DNA of 64,000 nucleotides from Streptomyces sindenensis (GTDB lineage Bacteria; Actinomycetota; Actinomycetes; Streptomycetales; Streptomycetaceae). The notes under the pieces are model-generated. The model made no database searches. It saw nothing but the letters and a program-made list of their open reading frames with translations, and was not told the origin of the DNA. Positions 46,963 through 55,081 of the stretch are shown piece after piece. The stretch lies in contig NZ_BMSG01000001.1 of the NCBI RefSeq assembly GCF_014649035.1, positions 496,001-560,000 of the forward strand, given 5' to 3'. The position numbers were made by a program, and so were the translations under genes. Position 1 is the first letter of the stretch; each line of letters opens with the position of its first letter.

Positions 46963-47658
46963 TCAGACCAGCCGTCGCGCCGTCGCCCAGCGGGTCAGTT
47001 CGTGCCGGTTGGAGAGCTGGAGTTTCCGCAGCACCGCCGAGACGTGCGACTCGACCGTCTTCACCGAGATGAAGAGCTGCTTGGCGATCTCCTTGTACGC
47101 GTAGCCCCGGGCGATCAGCCGCAGGACCTCGCGTTCGCGCTGGGTGAGGCGGTCCAGGTCCTCGTCGACCGGCGGGGCGTCCGTGGAGGCGAAGGCGTCG
47201 AGCACGAAGCCGGCCAGGCGGGGCGAGAAGACCGCGTCGCCCTCCTGGACCCGGAAGACGGAGTCGACGAGGTCGGTGCCGGTGATCGTCTTGGTGACGT
47301 AACCGCGCGCACCGCCGCGGATCACGCCGATGACGTCCTCCGCGGCGTCCGACACGGACAGCGCGAGGAAGCGGACCGGGTTCTCCGCGGTGCCCATCAG
47401 AGGGGCGCAGCGGCGGAGCACCTCGACGCCGCCGCCGCCCGGGAGGTGGACGTCGAGGAGGACGACCTCGGGGCGGGTCGCGGTGATGACGGTGACCGCC
47501 TGGTCGACGTCGGCGGCCTCGCCGACCACCTCGACGCCGGTCTCCTCGGTGCGGCCGATCTCGGCCTGCACCCCGGTGCGGAACATCCGGTGGTCGTCGA
47601 CGAGCACGACCCGTACCCGTCGCTCCGGGCCCCCGGTGGCTTCGGTGTTCTCGGTCAT
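46963..47658 (-). CDS. NarL/LuxR-type response regulator
   Basis: 231 residues. Receiver domain with acidic pair Asp21-Asp22, phosphorylated Asp69 (LLDVHLPG), the switch Ser in ALSVSDAAED and Lys in YVTKTIT. The C-terminal LuxR HTH is about 170-212 (LTQREREVLRLIARG, SVKTVESHVSAVLRKL). Its ATG overlaps the kinase stop by four bases (ATGA). With the PspC kinase it forms a two-component system. Confidence 0.93.
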   Translation of the reverse strand: MTENTEATGGPERRVRVVLVDDHRMFRTGVQAEIGRTEETGVEVVGEAADVDQAVTVITATRPEVVLLDVHLPGGGGVEVLRRCAPLMGTAENPVRFLALSVSDAAEDVIGVIRGGARGYVTKTITGTDLVDSVFRVQEGDAVFSPRLAGFVLDAFASTDAPPVDEDLDRLTQREREVLRLIARGYAYKEIAKQLFISVKTVESHVSAVLRKLQLSNRHELTRWATARRLV

Positions 47659-48941
47659 TCGCTCGCCCTCTCCATCTCCAGCTCGACCTCGGTGCCCCCG
47701 CCGGGCACCGAACGCAGCCGGGCGGTCCCGCCGTTGCGCTGCATCCGGCCGATGATTGATTCTCGTACGCCCATGCGGTCGCCGGGAACCTCGTCCAGGT
47801 CGAAACCCGGACCCCGGTCCCGTACGGACACGAAGACCGTACGGCCCTCGACCTCCGCGAAGACCTGGACCGCCCCGCCCTCGCCACCGTACTTGGCGGC
47901 GTTGACCATCGCCTCGCGCGCGGCCTGCATCTGTGCGGACAGCTTCTCGTCGAGGGGGCAGTCGCCGACCACGACGACCTCCAGGGGCACGCCGTGCTTG
48001 TCCTCGACCTCGGCGGCGGCCCGTTTGACCGCCTCGGCCAGGGTCTCCGGTTCGTCGTCCTCGTCCTTGCCGGTGCCCTCGGGGTTGTAGAGCCAGTTGC
48101 GCAGCTCGCGCTCCTGGGCGCGGGCGAGGCGTCTGACCTCGCCGGCGTCGTCCGCGTTGCGCTGGATCAGGGTGAGGGTGTGCAGCACGGAGTCGTGGAC
48201 ATGGGCGGCGACCTCGGCCCGCTCCTGAGCGCGGATGCGCATCAGGCGCTCCTCCGAGAGGTCCTGGGTCATCCGCACGAGGTAGGGGCCGGCGAGCAGG
48301 AAGATGCCGGTCAGCACGGCGATCGCGGCGGTCAGCACATTGCCGAACTGGGCGGCGGAGCCGCGGACGACGAGGAAGACCGCGAGGCCGAGGCCGACGA
48401 GGGCGACCCCGGCGAGGCCGCGGGCCACGTGCAGCAGCCTGCGGTTGCGGCTGACCTCCATCCAGCGGGCCCGGCGGGCGTTGTCCGCCTGCCGCCAGAC
48501 CAGGACGGAGCCCGCGCCGATGAGGAGGGTGGGCCAGATGTAGCGGCCGGTCTCGCCGCCCATGTCGACGTTGACGAAATACGCGACGGCCCCGATCGTC
48601 AGGGCGACCAGGGCGAAGACCTGGCCCTTGTCCGGCTTGCGGAGCCTGCGGCGGCCGTCCGCGACGGTCTCGAAGACGGAACGGGAGGGCTCGACGCCGC
48701 CCACGCCGAGCGGGACGACGATCCAGAACACCGCGTAGAGCAGGGCGCCGAGGCCGTCGGTGACGAACAGTCCGAGGAAGACGAGCCGCACCCAGGCGAC
48801 CGGCAGCCCGAGGTGTCCGGCGAGCCCGCGCGCGACGCCGCCGAGCAGCCGGCCGTCGGCGCTGCGGTAGAGCTTGCGCACCGGCGGCTCCTCCGGGTCG
48901 GCGGCGAGGGAGCTGGCGGCTCGGGCGGTGGCGGCTGGCAT
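47655..48941 (-). CDS. PspC-domain histidine kinase
   Basis: 428 residues. The N-terminal PspC domain is about 20-85 (KLYRSADGRLLGGVARGLAG), with further membrane helices to about 220. The dimerisation helix contains the phospho-acceptor His in AAHVHDSVLHTLTLIQ (near 247). The ATPase domain has AREAMVNAAKYGG (N box) and RDRGPGFDLDEV. The kinase type is HisKA_3/DesK-like. The upstream ATG at 48941 is chosen as it begins just before the PspC domain. Co-transcribed with the LuxR-type regulator and divergent from another PspC gene; probably senses envelope stress. Confidence 0.9.
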   Translation of the reverse strand: MPAATARAASSLAADPEEPPVRKLYRSADGRLLGGVARGLAGHLGLPVAWVRLVFLGLFVTDGLGALLYAVFWIVVPLGVGGVEPSRSVFETVADGRRRLRKPDKGQVFALVALTIGAVAYFVNVDMGGETGRYIWPTLLIGAGSVLVWRQADNARRARWMEVSRNRRLLHVARGLAGVALVGLGLAVFLVVRGSAAQFGNVLTAAIAVLTGIFLLAGPYLVRMTQDLSEERLMRIRAQERAEVAAHVHDSVLHTLTLIQRNADDAGEVRRLARAQERELRNWLYNPEGTGKDEDDEPETLAEAVKRAAAEVEDKHGVPLEVVVVGDCPLDEKLSAQMQAAREAMVNAAKYGGEGGAVQVFAEVEGRTVFVSVRDRGPGFDLDEVPGDRMGVRESIIGRMQRNGGTARLRSVPGGGTEVELEMERASE

Positions 48942-49161
48942 ACCCCGATCGTCACACGCGCGGACGCGGGGCGGCATCAGGGTAAGCCCCCGAAAGTCCC
49001 CTGAGGCTGTCCCCCGGGTGCCGCCTCGTGCCCGCTCCTCTCTCCTCCGCCCGGCGTGTGCGCCCCGGCGCACGGGTGGAGGCTGGAGTCAGGGCAATAT
49101 CAGGGACCGTCCAGGGTCGGGGCGGGTCCCGGCGGGCGGTCCGGCCCGTCACCATGGAGGC

Positions 49162-50511
49162 ATGACCGCTCCTTCCCACGCCGACCCCGGCGTCGCGCCC
49201 CCCGAAGCGCCGAAGCCGACGCTGCGGCGCACCCCACGGCAGAAGGTCGTCGCCGGGGTGTGCGGCGGGCTCGGCCGGTACTGCGACGTGGACCCGGTGA
49301 TCTTCCGGATCGTGGTCGGTGTGCTCTCGGTGACCGGGGGCATCGGGCTGATCTTCTACGGCTTCGCCTGGCTGCTGCTGCCCGCCGACGGCGAGGACGA
49401 GAACGAGGCGCGCAAGCTGCTGTCGGGGCGGGTCGACGGGGCGTCCCTGGTGGCGCTGCTGCTGGCGCTGATCGGCTGCGGCCTCTTCCTGTCGATGCTG
49501 CACAACCGGGGCATGCTGTCGTTCGCCGCGCTGCTGACCGTGGCCGTCGTCGGCTTCGCCGTGTGGACGCAGTCCCGGCGGACGGCGGCCCCGGAGGACC
49601 CGGCGGCCCCGCCCGGCGCACCGGCCGCCCCTCCGGGCCCCTCGCACACCGGCGGGCTCGGCACGCCGCCGCCGGAGGTGAAGGCCCCGCCGACGCCGGG
49701 CGGTCCGTCGTGGTGGCGGGACCCGATCGTCAAGGACGGCACCACCGGACCGGTCGGCTCCGGCTATCTGTGGGGGCCGCCGGACACCGACGCGGACGCC
49801 GCGCGGGCCGGGGCGAAGGCCGGGCAGCCCACTCCGGACGCCCCGTTCCGGACACCGCGGCCCTCCCCCGAACCGCGTGGACCGCGTTCCATCGGCGGCT
49901 TGGTCTTCCTGACGGCGCTGGTGGCGGGCGGTCTGGGGACCGGGCTGAGCTGGGAGCACCAGCCGCTGGGCACCGCCCTCCAGATCGGTCTGGCCGCGGC
50001 TCTCGCCGTCTTCGGGCTCGGCCTGCTGGTCGCTTCGCTGCTGGGGCGGACGGGCTTCGGCACGGTCTTCATGGCGATGGTCACGGCGGGCCTGCTGGCC
50101 GGCGCGACGGTGCTGCCGAAGGAGATCGACACCTCGTGGGCCCGCCAGGAGTGGCGGCCCGCGTCGGTGGCCGCCGTCCAGCCGCGCTACGAACTGAGCA
50201 CGGGCGACGCCCGGCTGGACCTGTCCGGCCTGAAGGTGCCCAAGGGCGAGACCGTGCGCACGGAGGTCGATGTGGCGGCGGGGAGGGCGGCCGTGGTCGT
50301 CCCGGCGGGCGTGACGGTGAAGGTGCGCGCCGAGGTGGGTCTCGGAGAGGTCCGCCTGGAGGAGGGGCAGCGGGTCCAGGTCCGGATCAACAACGGCGAG
50401 TCGACCGAGCGCACGCTGCCGCCGGCGAAGGGCACGGCTCCCGCCGGAACGGTCGAACTGGACGTGGAAGTCGGCATCGGACAGGTGGAGGTCACCCGTG
50501 CTGCGTCATGA
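49162..50511 (+). CDS. PspC-domain membrane protein with LiaF/toastrack-like C-terminus
   Basis: 449 residues. PspC domain at about 20-75 (VVAGVCGGLGRYCDVDP, GGIGLIFYGFAWLLLPAD), two more hydrophobic stretches, a Pro/Gly-rich loop, then two helices (GLVFLTALVAGGLGTGLS and IGLAAALAVFGLGLLVASLL). The C-terminal beta-rich part (ELSTGDARLDLSGLKVP, AAVVVPAGVTVKVRAEVG) resembles LiaF-type toastrack domains. LiaF proteins restrain a LiaS kinase; the divergent PspC kinase is the obvious partner. A small membrane-protein gene overlaps its end by 14 bases. Confidence 0.85.
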   Translation: MTAPSHADPGVAPPEAPKPTLRRTPRQKVVAGVCGGLGRYCDVDPVIFRIVVGVLSVTGGIGLIFYGFAWLLLPADGEDENEARKLLSGRVDGASLVALLLALIGCGLFLSMLHNRGMLSFAALLTVAVVGFAVWTQSRRTAAPEDPAAPPGAPAAPPGPSHTGGLGTPPPEVKAPPTPGGPSWWRDPIVKDGTTGPVGSGYLWGPPDTDADAARAGAKAGQPTPDAPFRTPRPSPEPRGPRSIGGLVFLTALVAGGLGTGLSWEHQPLGTALQIGLAAALAVFGLGLLVASLLGRTGFGTVFMAMVTAGLLAGATVLPKEIDTSWARQEWRPASVAAVQPRYELSTGDARLDLSGLKVPKGETVRTEVDVAAGRAAVVVPAGVTVKVRAEVGLGEVRLEEGQRVQVRINNGESTERTLPPAKGTAPAGTVELDVEVGIGQVEVTRAAS

Positions 50512-50761
50512 ATTCCGGCCCGGCAGGGCCGTGGCCGGTCTGGTGATGCTGGGCCTGGCCGCCGGTTACGCGGCGGACGCCGCCGGGGCCTGGGAGGCCA
50601 CGTTGACGTTCTTCCTGCCGCTGTTCCTCGGCGGGCTGTGGCTGGCCGCGACGGTGACCTGGGTCGCCTACATGCTGCGGCGGCGGCGCGCGGCGAGGAA
50701 GGCGTCGGCGGAGAACAGCGGGGCGCCCGCGAGCACGAGCGGCAGCCACGCCATCAAGTAG
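50498..50761 (+). CDS. Small two-helix membrane protein
   Basis: 87 residues from a GTG inside the last codons of the PspC gene (14-base overlap, GGAGG upstream), so translation is probably coupled. Two hydrophobic helices (AVAGLVMLGLAAGYAADAAG and LTFFLPLFLGGLWLAATVTW) are followed by a basic tail (RRRRAARK). The last 94 bases lie antisense to the end of the DoxX gene; the true functional part may stop at the RRRR region. Probably a third component of the PspC module. Confidence 0.65.
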   Translation: MLRHEFRPGRAVAGLVMLGLAAGYAADAAGAWEATLTFFLPLFLGGLWLAATVTWVAYMLRRRRAARKASAENSGAPASTSGSHAIK

Positions 50762-51180
50762 GGCAGGTCGTTGCCGTAGTAGTACGGGGTGGCCTGCCAG
50801 CTCACGGTCAGCCAGAGGCTCAGCGAGATGAGGGCGCCGCCGAGCGCGGCGAGGCGGGCCCACAGGCCGACGAGGGTGCCGAGGCCGACGAGGAGTTCGC
50901 CGATCGCGATGGCGTAACCGAAGCCCTCGGGGCTCTTCAGGGCCAGGTCGACGAGGGCGGGGATCGCGGAGGAGTCGCGCACCCCGCGCATCATCTCGCC
51001 GATGGAACCGCTGCCGGCCGCGGACAGGAACGCGCTGTCGGTGAGCTTGTCGAGGCCCGCGTAGACGAAGGTGACGCCGAGGAAGATCCGCAGCGGCAGC
51101 AGGGCGTAGGTGCCCGCCTGTTCCTTCAGCGTCCTGCGCTCGCCCAGCCCGTACGAACCCCGCCCGCCGTAACCGTTCAT
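50668..51180 (-). CDS. DoxX-family membrane protein
   Basis: 170 residues. DoxX pattern: LPLRIFLGVTFVYAGLDKL in helix 1, a periplasmic loop, then AIAIGELLVGLGTLVGL and GGALISLSLWLTVSW, and a final helix LPYLMAWLPLVLAGAPLF. DoxX proteins are four-helix membrane proteins linked in some bacteria to thiol or quinone redox work. The N-terminus is Gly/Tyr/Arg-rich. AAGTGGGG precedes the ATG. The 3' end overlaps the convergent small membrane-protein gene by 94 bases. Confidence 0.88.
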   Translation of the reverse strand: MNGYGGRGSYGLGERRTLKEQAGTYALLPLRIFLGVTFVYAGLDKLTDSAFLSAAGSGSIGEMMRGVRDSSAIPALVDLALKSPEGFGYAIAIGELLVGLGTLVGLWARLAALGGALISLSLWLTVSWQATPYYYGNDLPYLMAWLPLVLAGAPLFSADAFLAARRRRSM

Positions 51181-51291
51181 GACCGCTGCCCCACTTCCCG
51201 ATGTCCCGTCACTTCGACCATACGTACGCCTTCGACGCGCCGCTCACCAGGGTCGCGGGGCAGATCGGTGAAAGGGGAAAGGGTGCGGTGG

Positions 51292-52560
51292 TCAGTCGGT
51301 GACGTCGATCGGGACCCGGTCGGTCTCCACCCCGGCAGCGGTGACGACCTGGACGTCCACGGTCCCCGGCTCGACCTCGACCGGGACGGGCACGGTGAGG
51401 ACGGTGTCGGTGGGGTTGGCGAAGCCCCCGGCGACCGGGACCAGCGGGACGTGGACGTGGACCGTCCCTATCCGGACGACGAGCCGGGCCAGCCGGTCGG
51501 GGGTGCCCGCGCCGGGCGGTACGAAGCCCGCGCCCCGGATCTCGATGTCGTCGCCGGTCCGGATCGCGCCGTCCAGGTCCCCGGCCTCCCGGGCCCGTAC
51601 GACGGACAGCACGACGGGCCGGCCGCCCTCCGCGTACTTCCCGGCGAAGTAGGTCGCCGCCGAGACGGCCACCAGCAGTGCGAGCCCCCACGGCAGATCG
51701 GGCAACTGCTCGGGGCGGCGGGCGAGGCGGACCCCGGCGAACAGGACGGCGACGGCGCTGACCAGCACGTACTGCACGTCGGTGAACGACCCGCGCCCGG
51801 AGTCGTCGGTGAGCAGGTCGGCGGCGCGCGGCCGGTCCGCGCGCAGCTTCTGGAGCCGCCGGCCCAGCACCCGTACGGTCACGACGCGGCGCACGACGAC
51901 GGCGACCGCGCAGACCAGCGCCAGCACGGCGACGACCCCGGCGGAGCGTACGAGGTCGAGCCCCTCGATCAGCGCGTCCCGCTCGTCCGGGTCGGAGGCC
52001 CCGGCCAGTTGCAGGGCGAGGACGAGGACGGCGAAGACGGCGAGCAGCACCCAGGAGGCGGCGACCGTCCGGGAGGTGGAGAGCCGGTTGTCCTCACCGA
52101 TCAGCGGGGCGAGGAGGCCGCCCCGGACGCGGTGGAGGCGGGCGGCGGCGGTGAGCAGCCCGGCCGTGACGAGGGCGGCGAGCAGGGCGGCGGTGCGGGC
52201 GGTGGACCAGCCGGCCCCGATCGCGGTGACGCAGACGCCGACGAGTAGCGCCCCGGCCGCACCCCAGACGGTGAACAGGGTGTACCGCCAGACCTGGTGG
52301 AGCCAGGCGTCCCCGGCCTCCCGGGCGCGTTCGGCGACGGCGCGGGCGGACCCGGTCAGCTCGTCGGAGACCCACTGCCGGGAGGCGGATGCGGACTGGG
52401 CGACCCCGGCGGGCAGCCCGTCGCCCGCCGCGAGTTCGTCCCGCTTGGCGAGGAACGCGGCGACCGCGTGCCGGTGCCCGCGACGCGCGCCGTGCGGGCA
52501 GTCGCCGCAGGTACATCCGCCGCCGGACGTGCCGCTTGTCCTGGTTTCGTCCAACGCCAC
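51292..52560 (-). CDS. Membrane protein with Cys/His N-terminus
   Basis: 422 residues. The N-terminus has a compact cluster CTCGDCPHGARRGHRH (three Cys and three His), possibly metal-binding. Residues about 95-300 contain six hydrophobic helices (YTLFTVWGAAGALLVGVCVT, VLLAVFAVLVLALQLAGA and others). The C-terminal 110 residues are soluble and beta-rich (GDDIEIRGAGFVPPG, VHVHVPLVPVAGGF), recalling an IPT/TIG-type fold. I do not recognise the family. GTG start behind GGGAAAGGG. No clear operon partner. Confidence 0.7.
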   Translation of the reverse strand: MALDETRTSGTSGGGCTCGDCPHGARRGHRHAVAAFLAKRDELAAGDGLPAGVAQSASASRQWVSDELTGSARAVAERAREAGDAWLHQVWRYTLFTVWGAAGALLVGVCVTAIGAGWSTARTAALLAALVTAGLLTAAARLHRVRGGLLAPLIGEDNRLSTSRTVAASWVLLAVFAVLVLALQLAGASDPDERDALIEGLDLVRSAGVVAVLALVCAVAVVVRRVVTVRVLGRRLQKLRADRPRAADLLTDDSGRGSFTDVQYVLVSAVAVLFAGVRLARRPEQLPDLPWGLALLVAVSAATYFAGKYAEGGRPVVLSVVRAREAGDLDGAIRTGDDIEIRGAGFVPPGAGTPDRLARLVVRIGTVHVHVPLVPVAGGFANPTDTVLTVPVPVEVEPGTVDVQVVTAAGVETDRVPIDVTD

Positions 52561-52673
52561 GGAGGATTACGCCCTTTCCCGCCCCGGTACAGCCAACTCA
52601 CTTGCGATATCAGCGAATTGTGCCGTACGGGGCGGCCGGTCCTCGCATCGGGGCGGGCCCGGGGCGGGTGTCG

Positions 52674-53462
52674 TCAGAACGTTCGACTGATCCGCTGCCA
52701 CAGGGGCTGGTAGTTGATCCAGGCCACCAGGTCGCTGCCCAGGTGGTCGCGGGTGGTGAGGGCGTCCCGGTGCGAGATGAGGACGGGCTTCCCGGCGGCC
52801 CGCGCCAGCAGCTGCACCTGGCAGGCGCGCTCCATCGTGAGGAACCACCAGGCCGCCGCGTCCACGGAGTCCCCCACGGTCAGCAGCCCGTGGTTGCGCA
52901 GGATCACCGCCTTGTGCGTCCCGAGCGTGGCGGCGATCCGTCGGCCCTCGTCCTCGTCCACGACGACCCCGGAGTAGTGGTCGTAGAGCGCGTGGTCCTC
53001 GTAGAAGGCGCAGGATTCCTGGGTGATCGGCTCGATCGGCTCCCCGAGCGCGGCGAGGGCCCGGCCGTGCGTGGAGTGGGTGTGCGCGACGGCCACGGTG
53101 TCCGGACGGGCCCGGTGGACCGCCGCGTGCACGGCGAACGCGGCCTGGTTGACGTGGAAGCGGCCCCGGACGACCTGGCCGTCGCCGTTGACGAGGATCA
53201 GGTCCTGCGGGGTGATGTCGGCGAAGGGCGCGCCGAACGGGTTGACCCAGAAGCAGTCCGCCAGCTCGGGGTCGCGCACGGTGATGTGCCCGGAGACCCC
53301 GTCCTCGTACCCGAGCTGCCCGAACAGCCGCAACGCGCCCGCCAGCCGTTCCCTGCGGTACGTGCGTTCCTCGGCCGGCGAGGCGTGCACGGGCGGCATC
53401 GCGAACTGGAGCTGCTCGACGGGGATCGGGGCGGGGTCGGACACGGCGATCTGCTCGGACAT
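52674..53462 (-). CDS. Class II aldolase/adducin family protein
   Basis: 262 residues. The zinc site is visible: HTHSTHG (two His within AVAHTHSTHGRAL) and the later His in VILRNHGLLTVG, with FADITPQDLILVN and YEDGVSGHITVRDP as family blocks. Members are fuculose/ribulose-phosphate aldolases or decarboxylases; the N-terminal extension and the FYEDHALYDHYSG segment resemble the broadly distributed adducin-like group with unknown substrates. GAGGAG precedes the ATG. It stands alone. Confidence 0.87.
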   Translation of the reverse strand: MSEQIAVSDPAPIPVEQLQFAMPPVHASPAEERTYRRERLAGALRLFGQLGYEDGVSGHITVRDPELADCFWVNPFGAPFADITPQDLILVNGDGQVVRGRFHVNQAAFAVHAAVHRARPDTVAVAHTHSTHGRALAALGEPIEPITQESCAFYEDHALYDHYSGVVVDEDEGRRIAATLGTHKAVILRNHGLLTVGDSVDAAAWWFLTMERACQVQLLARAAGKPVLISHRDALTTRDHLGSDLVAWINYQPLWQRISRTF

Positions 53463-53543
53463 GGCGGCTCCTCACGTTCTCAGAGGCGTACAGGGCCGGA
53501 AGTTACCGCCGGGTGGGGCCGGTGAGAAGGGGTGGGGCCCGAG

Positions 53544-54299
53544 TCAGGCCCCGAGCACCAGATAGGCGAGGGTGAGGTAGGAGCGGTAGCCGCCGTAGTA
53601 GCCGGTGCGGCGGGCGTCGATCTCGGCCGTCACCTCGGCGTGCAGCGGATGGTCCGGGTTCGCCAGGGCCCAGCGCTGGCCGCGTCCGATCGGGCCCTCG
53701 GACTCGAAGAGGTCCCATTCGCGCTCGTCGGCGACGGTGACCTGGAGGGCGCGCAGCCCGACGGACTCGGCGAGCCGGATCAGCTCCAGCAGCGACCCGA
53801 AGTCCTCCGGCCCGGCCCCGATGCCCTCCAGCGCGGCCGGGGTCGGCTCCTTGACCCAGACCGCCTCGCCGAACAGCACCCGCCCGCCGGGGCGCACGGT
53901 GGCGGCCAGCGCGGTGAGGGCTTCGCGGGTGGTGCCGGGCCAGGCGTGCGAGGAGCCGATGGAGACGGCGAGGTCGTATCCGCCGTCCGGCCACTGGGCG
54001 GCGGGCGTCTCGTGGAACCGCACCCGCTCCGCGAGCCCCCGCTCCTCGGCGAGCTTCCGCCCGCGCGCCACGGCGGCCGGGTCGGTCTCGACGCCGTCCC
54101 CGGTGGCCCCGGGCGCGGACTCGACGAGCCGCATCAGCAGTTCGCCCCAGCCGGACCCGAGATCGACGATCCGGGCCCCGGGGGCGGGGTCGCAGGCGGC
54201 GATCAGCCGGGCGGCGTGCTCCTCGGAGAGCGGGGTGTTCCAGGTGAGGCGGTCGTTCCCGGCGGCGGAGATGATGGCGTGGACTTCTTCGGCGGACAT
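53544..54299 (-). CDS. SAM-dependent methyltransferase
   Basis: 251 residues. The class I methyltransferase motif I is RIVDLGSGWGELLMRL, followed by an acidic residue in DGVETDPAAVARG and motif IV-like YDLAVSIGSSHAW. The rest matches cyclopropane-synthase-like small-molecule methyltransferases. The ATG at 54299 (MSAEEVHAIISAAG) is preferred to an upstream GTG; neither has a good ribosome-binding site. It is separated from the Uma2-family gene upstream by a terminator hairpin. Substrate unknown. Confidence 0.82.
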   Translation of the reverse strand: MSAEEVHAIISAAGNDRLTWNTPLSEEHAARLIAACDPAPGARIVDLGSGWGELLMRLVESAPGATGDGVETDPAAVARGRKLAEERGLAERVRFHETPAAQWPDGGYDLAVSIGSSHAWPGTTREALTALAATVRPGGRVLFGEAVWVKEPTPAALEGIGAGPEDFGSLLELIRLAESVGLRALQVTVADEREWDLFESEGPIGRGQRWALANPDHPLHAEVTAEIDARRTGYYGGYRSYLTLAYLVLGA

Positions 54300-54309
54300 G
54301 GGGGAGGAG

Positions 54310-54339
54310 CCTGGCACGGGCGGAGGGGCCCGTGCCAGG
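54310..54339 (-). terminator. Terminator of the Uma2-family gene
   Basis: 12-base arms (54310-54321, 54328-54339) pair perfectly around a 6-base loop, starting 3 bases after the Uma2 stop. Confidence 0.75.
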
Positions 54340-54342
54340 GAA

Positions 54343-54954
54343 TTACCGGCGGCCCCGGTGGTAGATCTCGCTGAGGTCGACGTCGATCCGGAAGGGAACG
54401 GACAGGTTCATCTTCTGGTGGTGGATTCCGGTGGGCGTGTAGGTGTGGGTCGCCGGGTCGAGCTCGTAGACGTAGACGACGGGCAGATCGTCGTCACCCT
54501 GCTCGACCCGCCAGAAGTGCTTGACCCCGGCCTCGGCGTACTTGCGCGGTTTGACGCCCCGGTCGCGCTCCAGGGAATCGGGGGAGACGACCTCGACAGC
54601 GAGCACAACGTCCTCCGGTGCGTACCAGGTCTGGTCGGGTCCGGTGTCGGCGTCGGCCCGGTACACCAGTAGGTCCGGCTCCGGGCGGTTACTGGCGTCC
54701 AGCCTGATGGTCATCTCCCGGTCGACGTCCAGATCCGCGGGAACGTGGGCGAGAAGGGCCGATTCCAGCAGCCACATGGCTCGCGTGTGGAACTTCCGCT
54801 GCGGACTCATGAAGACGAGACTCCCGTCGATCAGCTCGGTGTGGGGCGGGAGGCCCGGAATCCGGTCGAGGTCGTCCGCCGTCCAGCCGCCCTCCGGCGG
54901 GACCGGCCACCGGTTCGGCTCCTGCTCAAGCCTGTCCTCGGGTGCGGCGCTCAT
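54343..54954 (-). CDS. Uma2-family (DUF820) putative endonuclease
   Basis: 203 residues. The restriction-endonuclease-like core shows ELIDGSLVFMSPQRKFHT, PEPDLLVYRAD (metal Asp), VVLAVEVVSPDSLERDRG (Glu) and KPRKYAEAGVKHFW (Lys), the PD-(D/E)xK arrangement of Uma2 proteins. These are common in multiple copies in streptomycetes and cyanobacteria; their function is unknown. ATG 54954 is chosen for the GGGAG five bases upstream. Confidence 0.88.
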   Translation of the reverse strand: MSAAPEDRLEQEPNRWPVPPEGGWTADDLDRIPGLPPHTELIDGSLVFMSPQRKFHTRAMWLLESALLAHVPADLDVDREMTIRLDASNRPEPDLLVYRADADTGPDQTWYAPEDVVLAVEVVSPDSLERDRGVKPRKYAEAGVKHFWRVEQGDDDLPVVYVYELDPATHTYTPTGIHHQKMNLSVPFRIDVDLSEIYHRGRR

Positions 54955-55081
54955 AGTTACTCCCATACGCCGAAGTCTCGTCTCTTCACTCAGCGTACCC
55001 ATCCGATACGACAATGCCGCCGCCCAAACGAATGAGCGACGGCATCGGCGTTGACCTGGGGCTCTCAGAGAGCGGGGAAGG

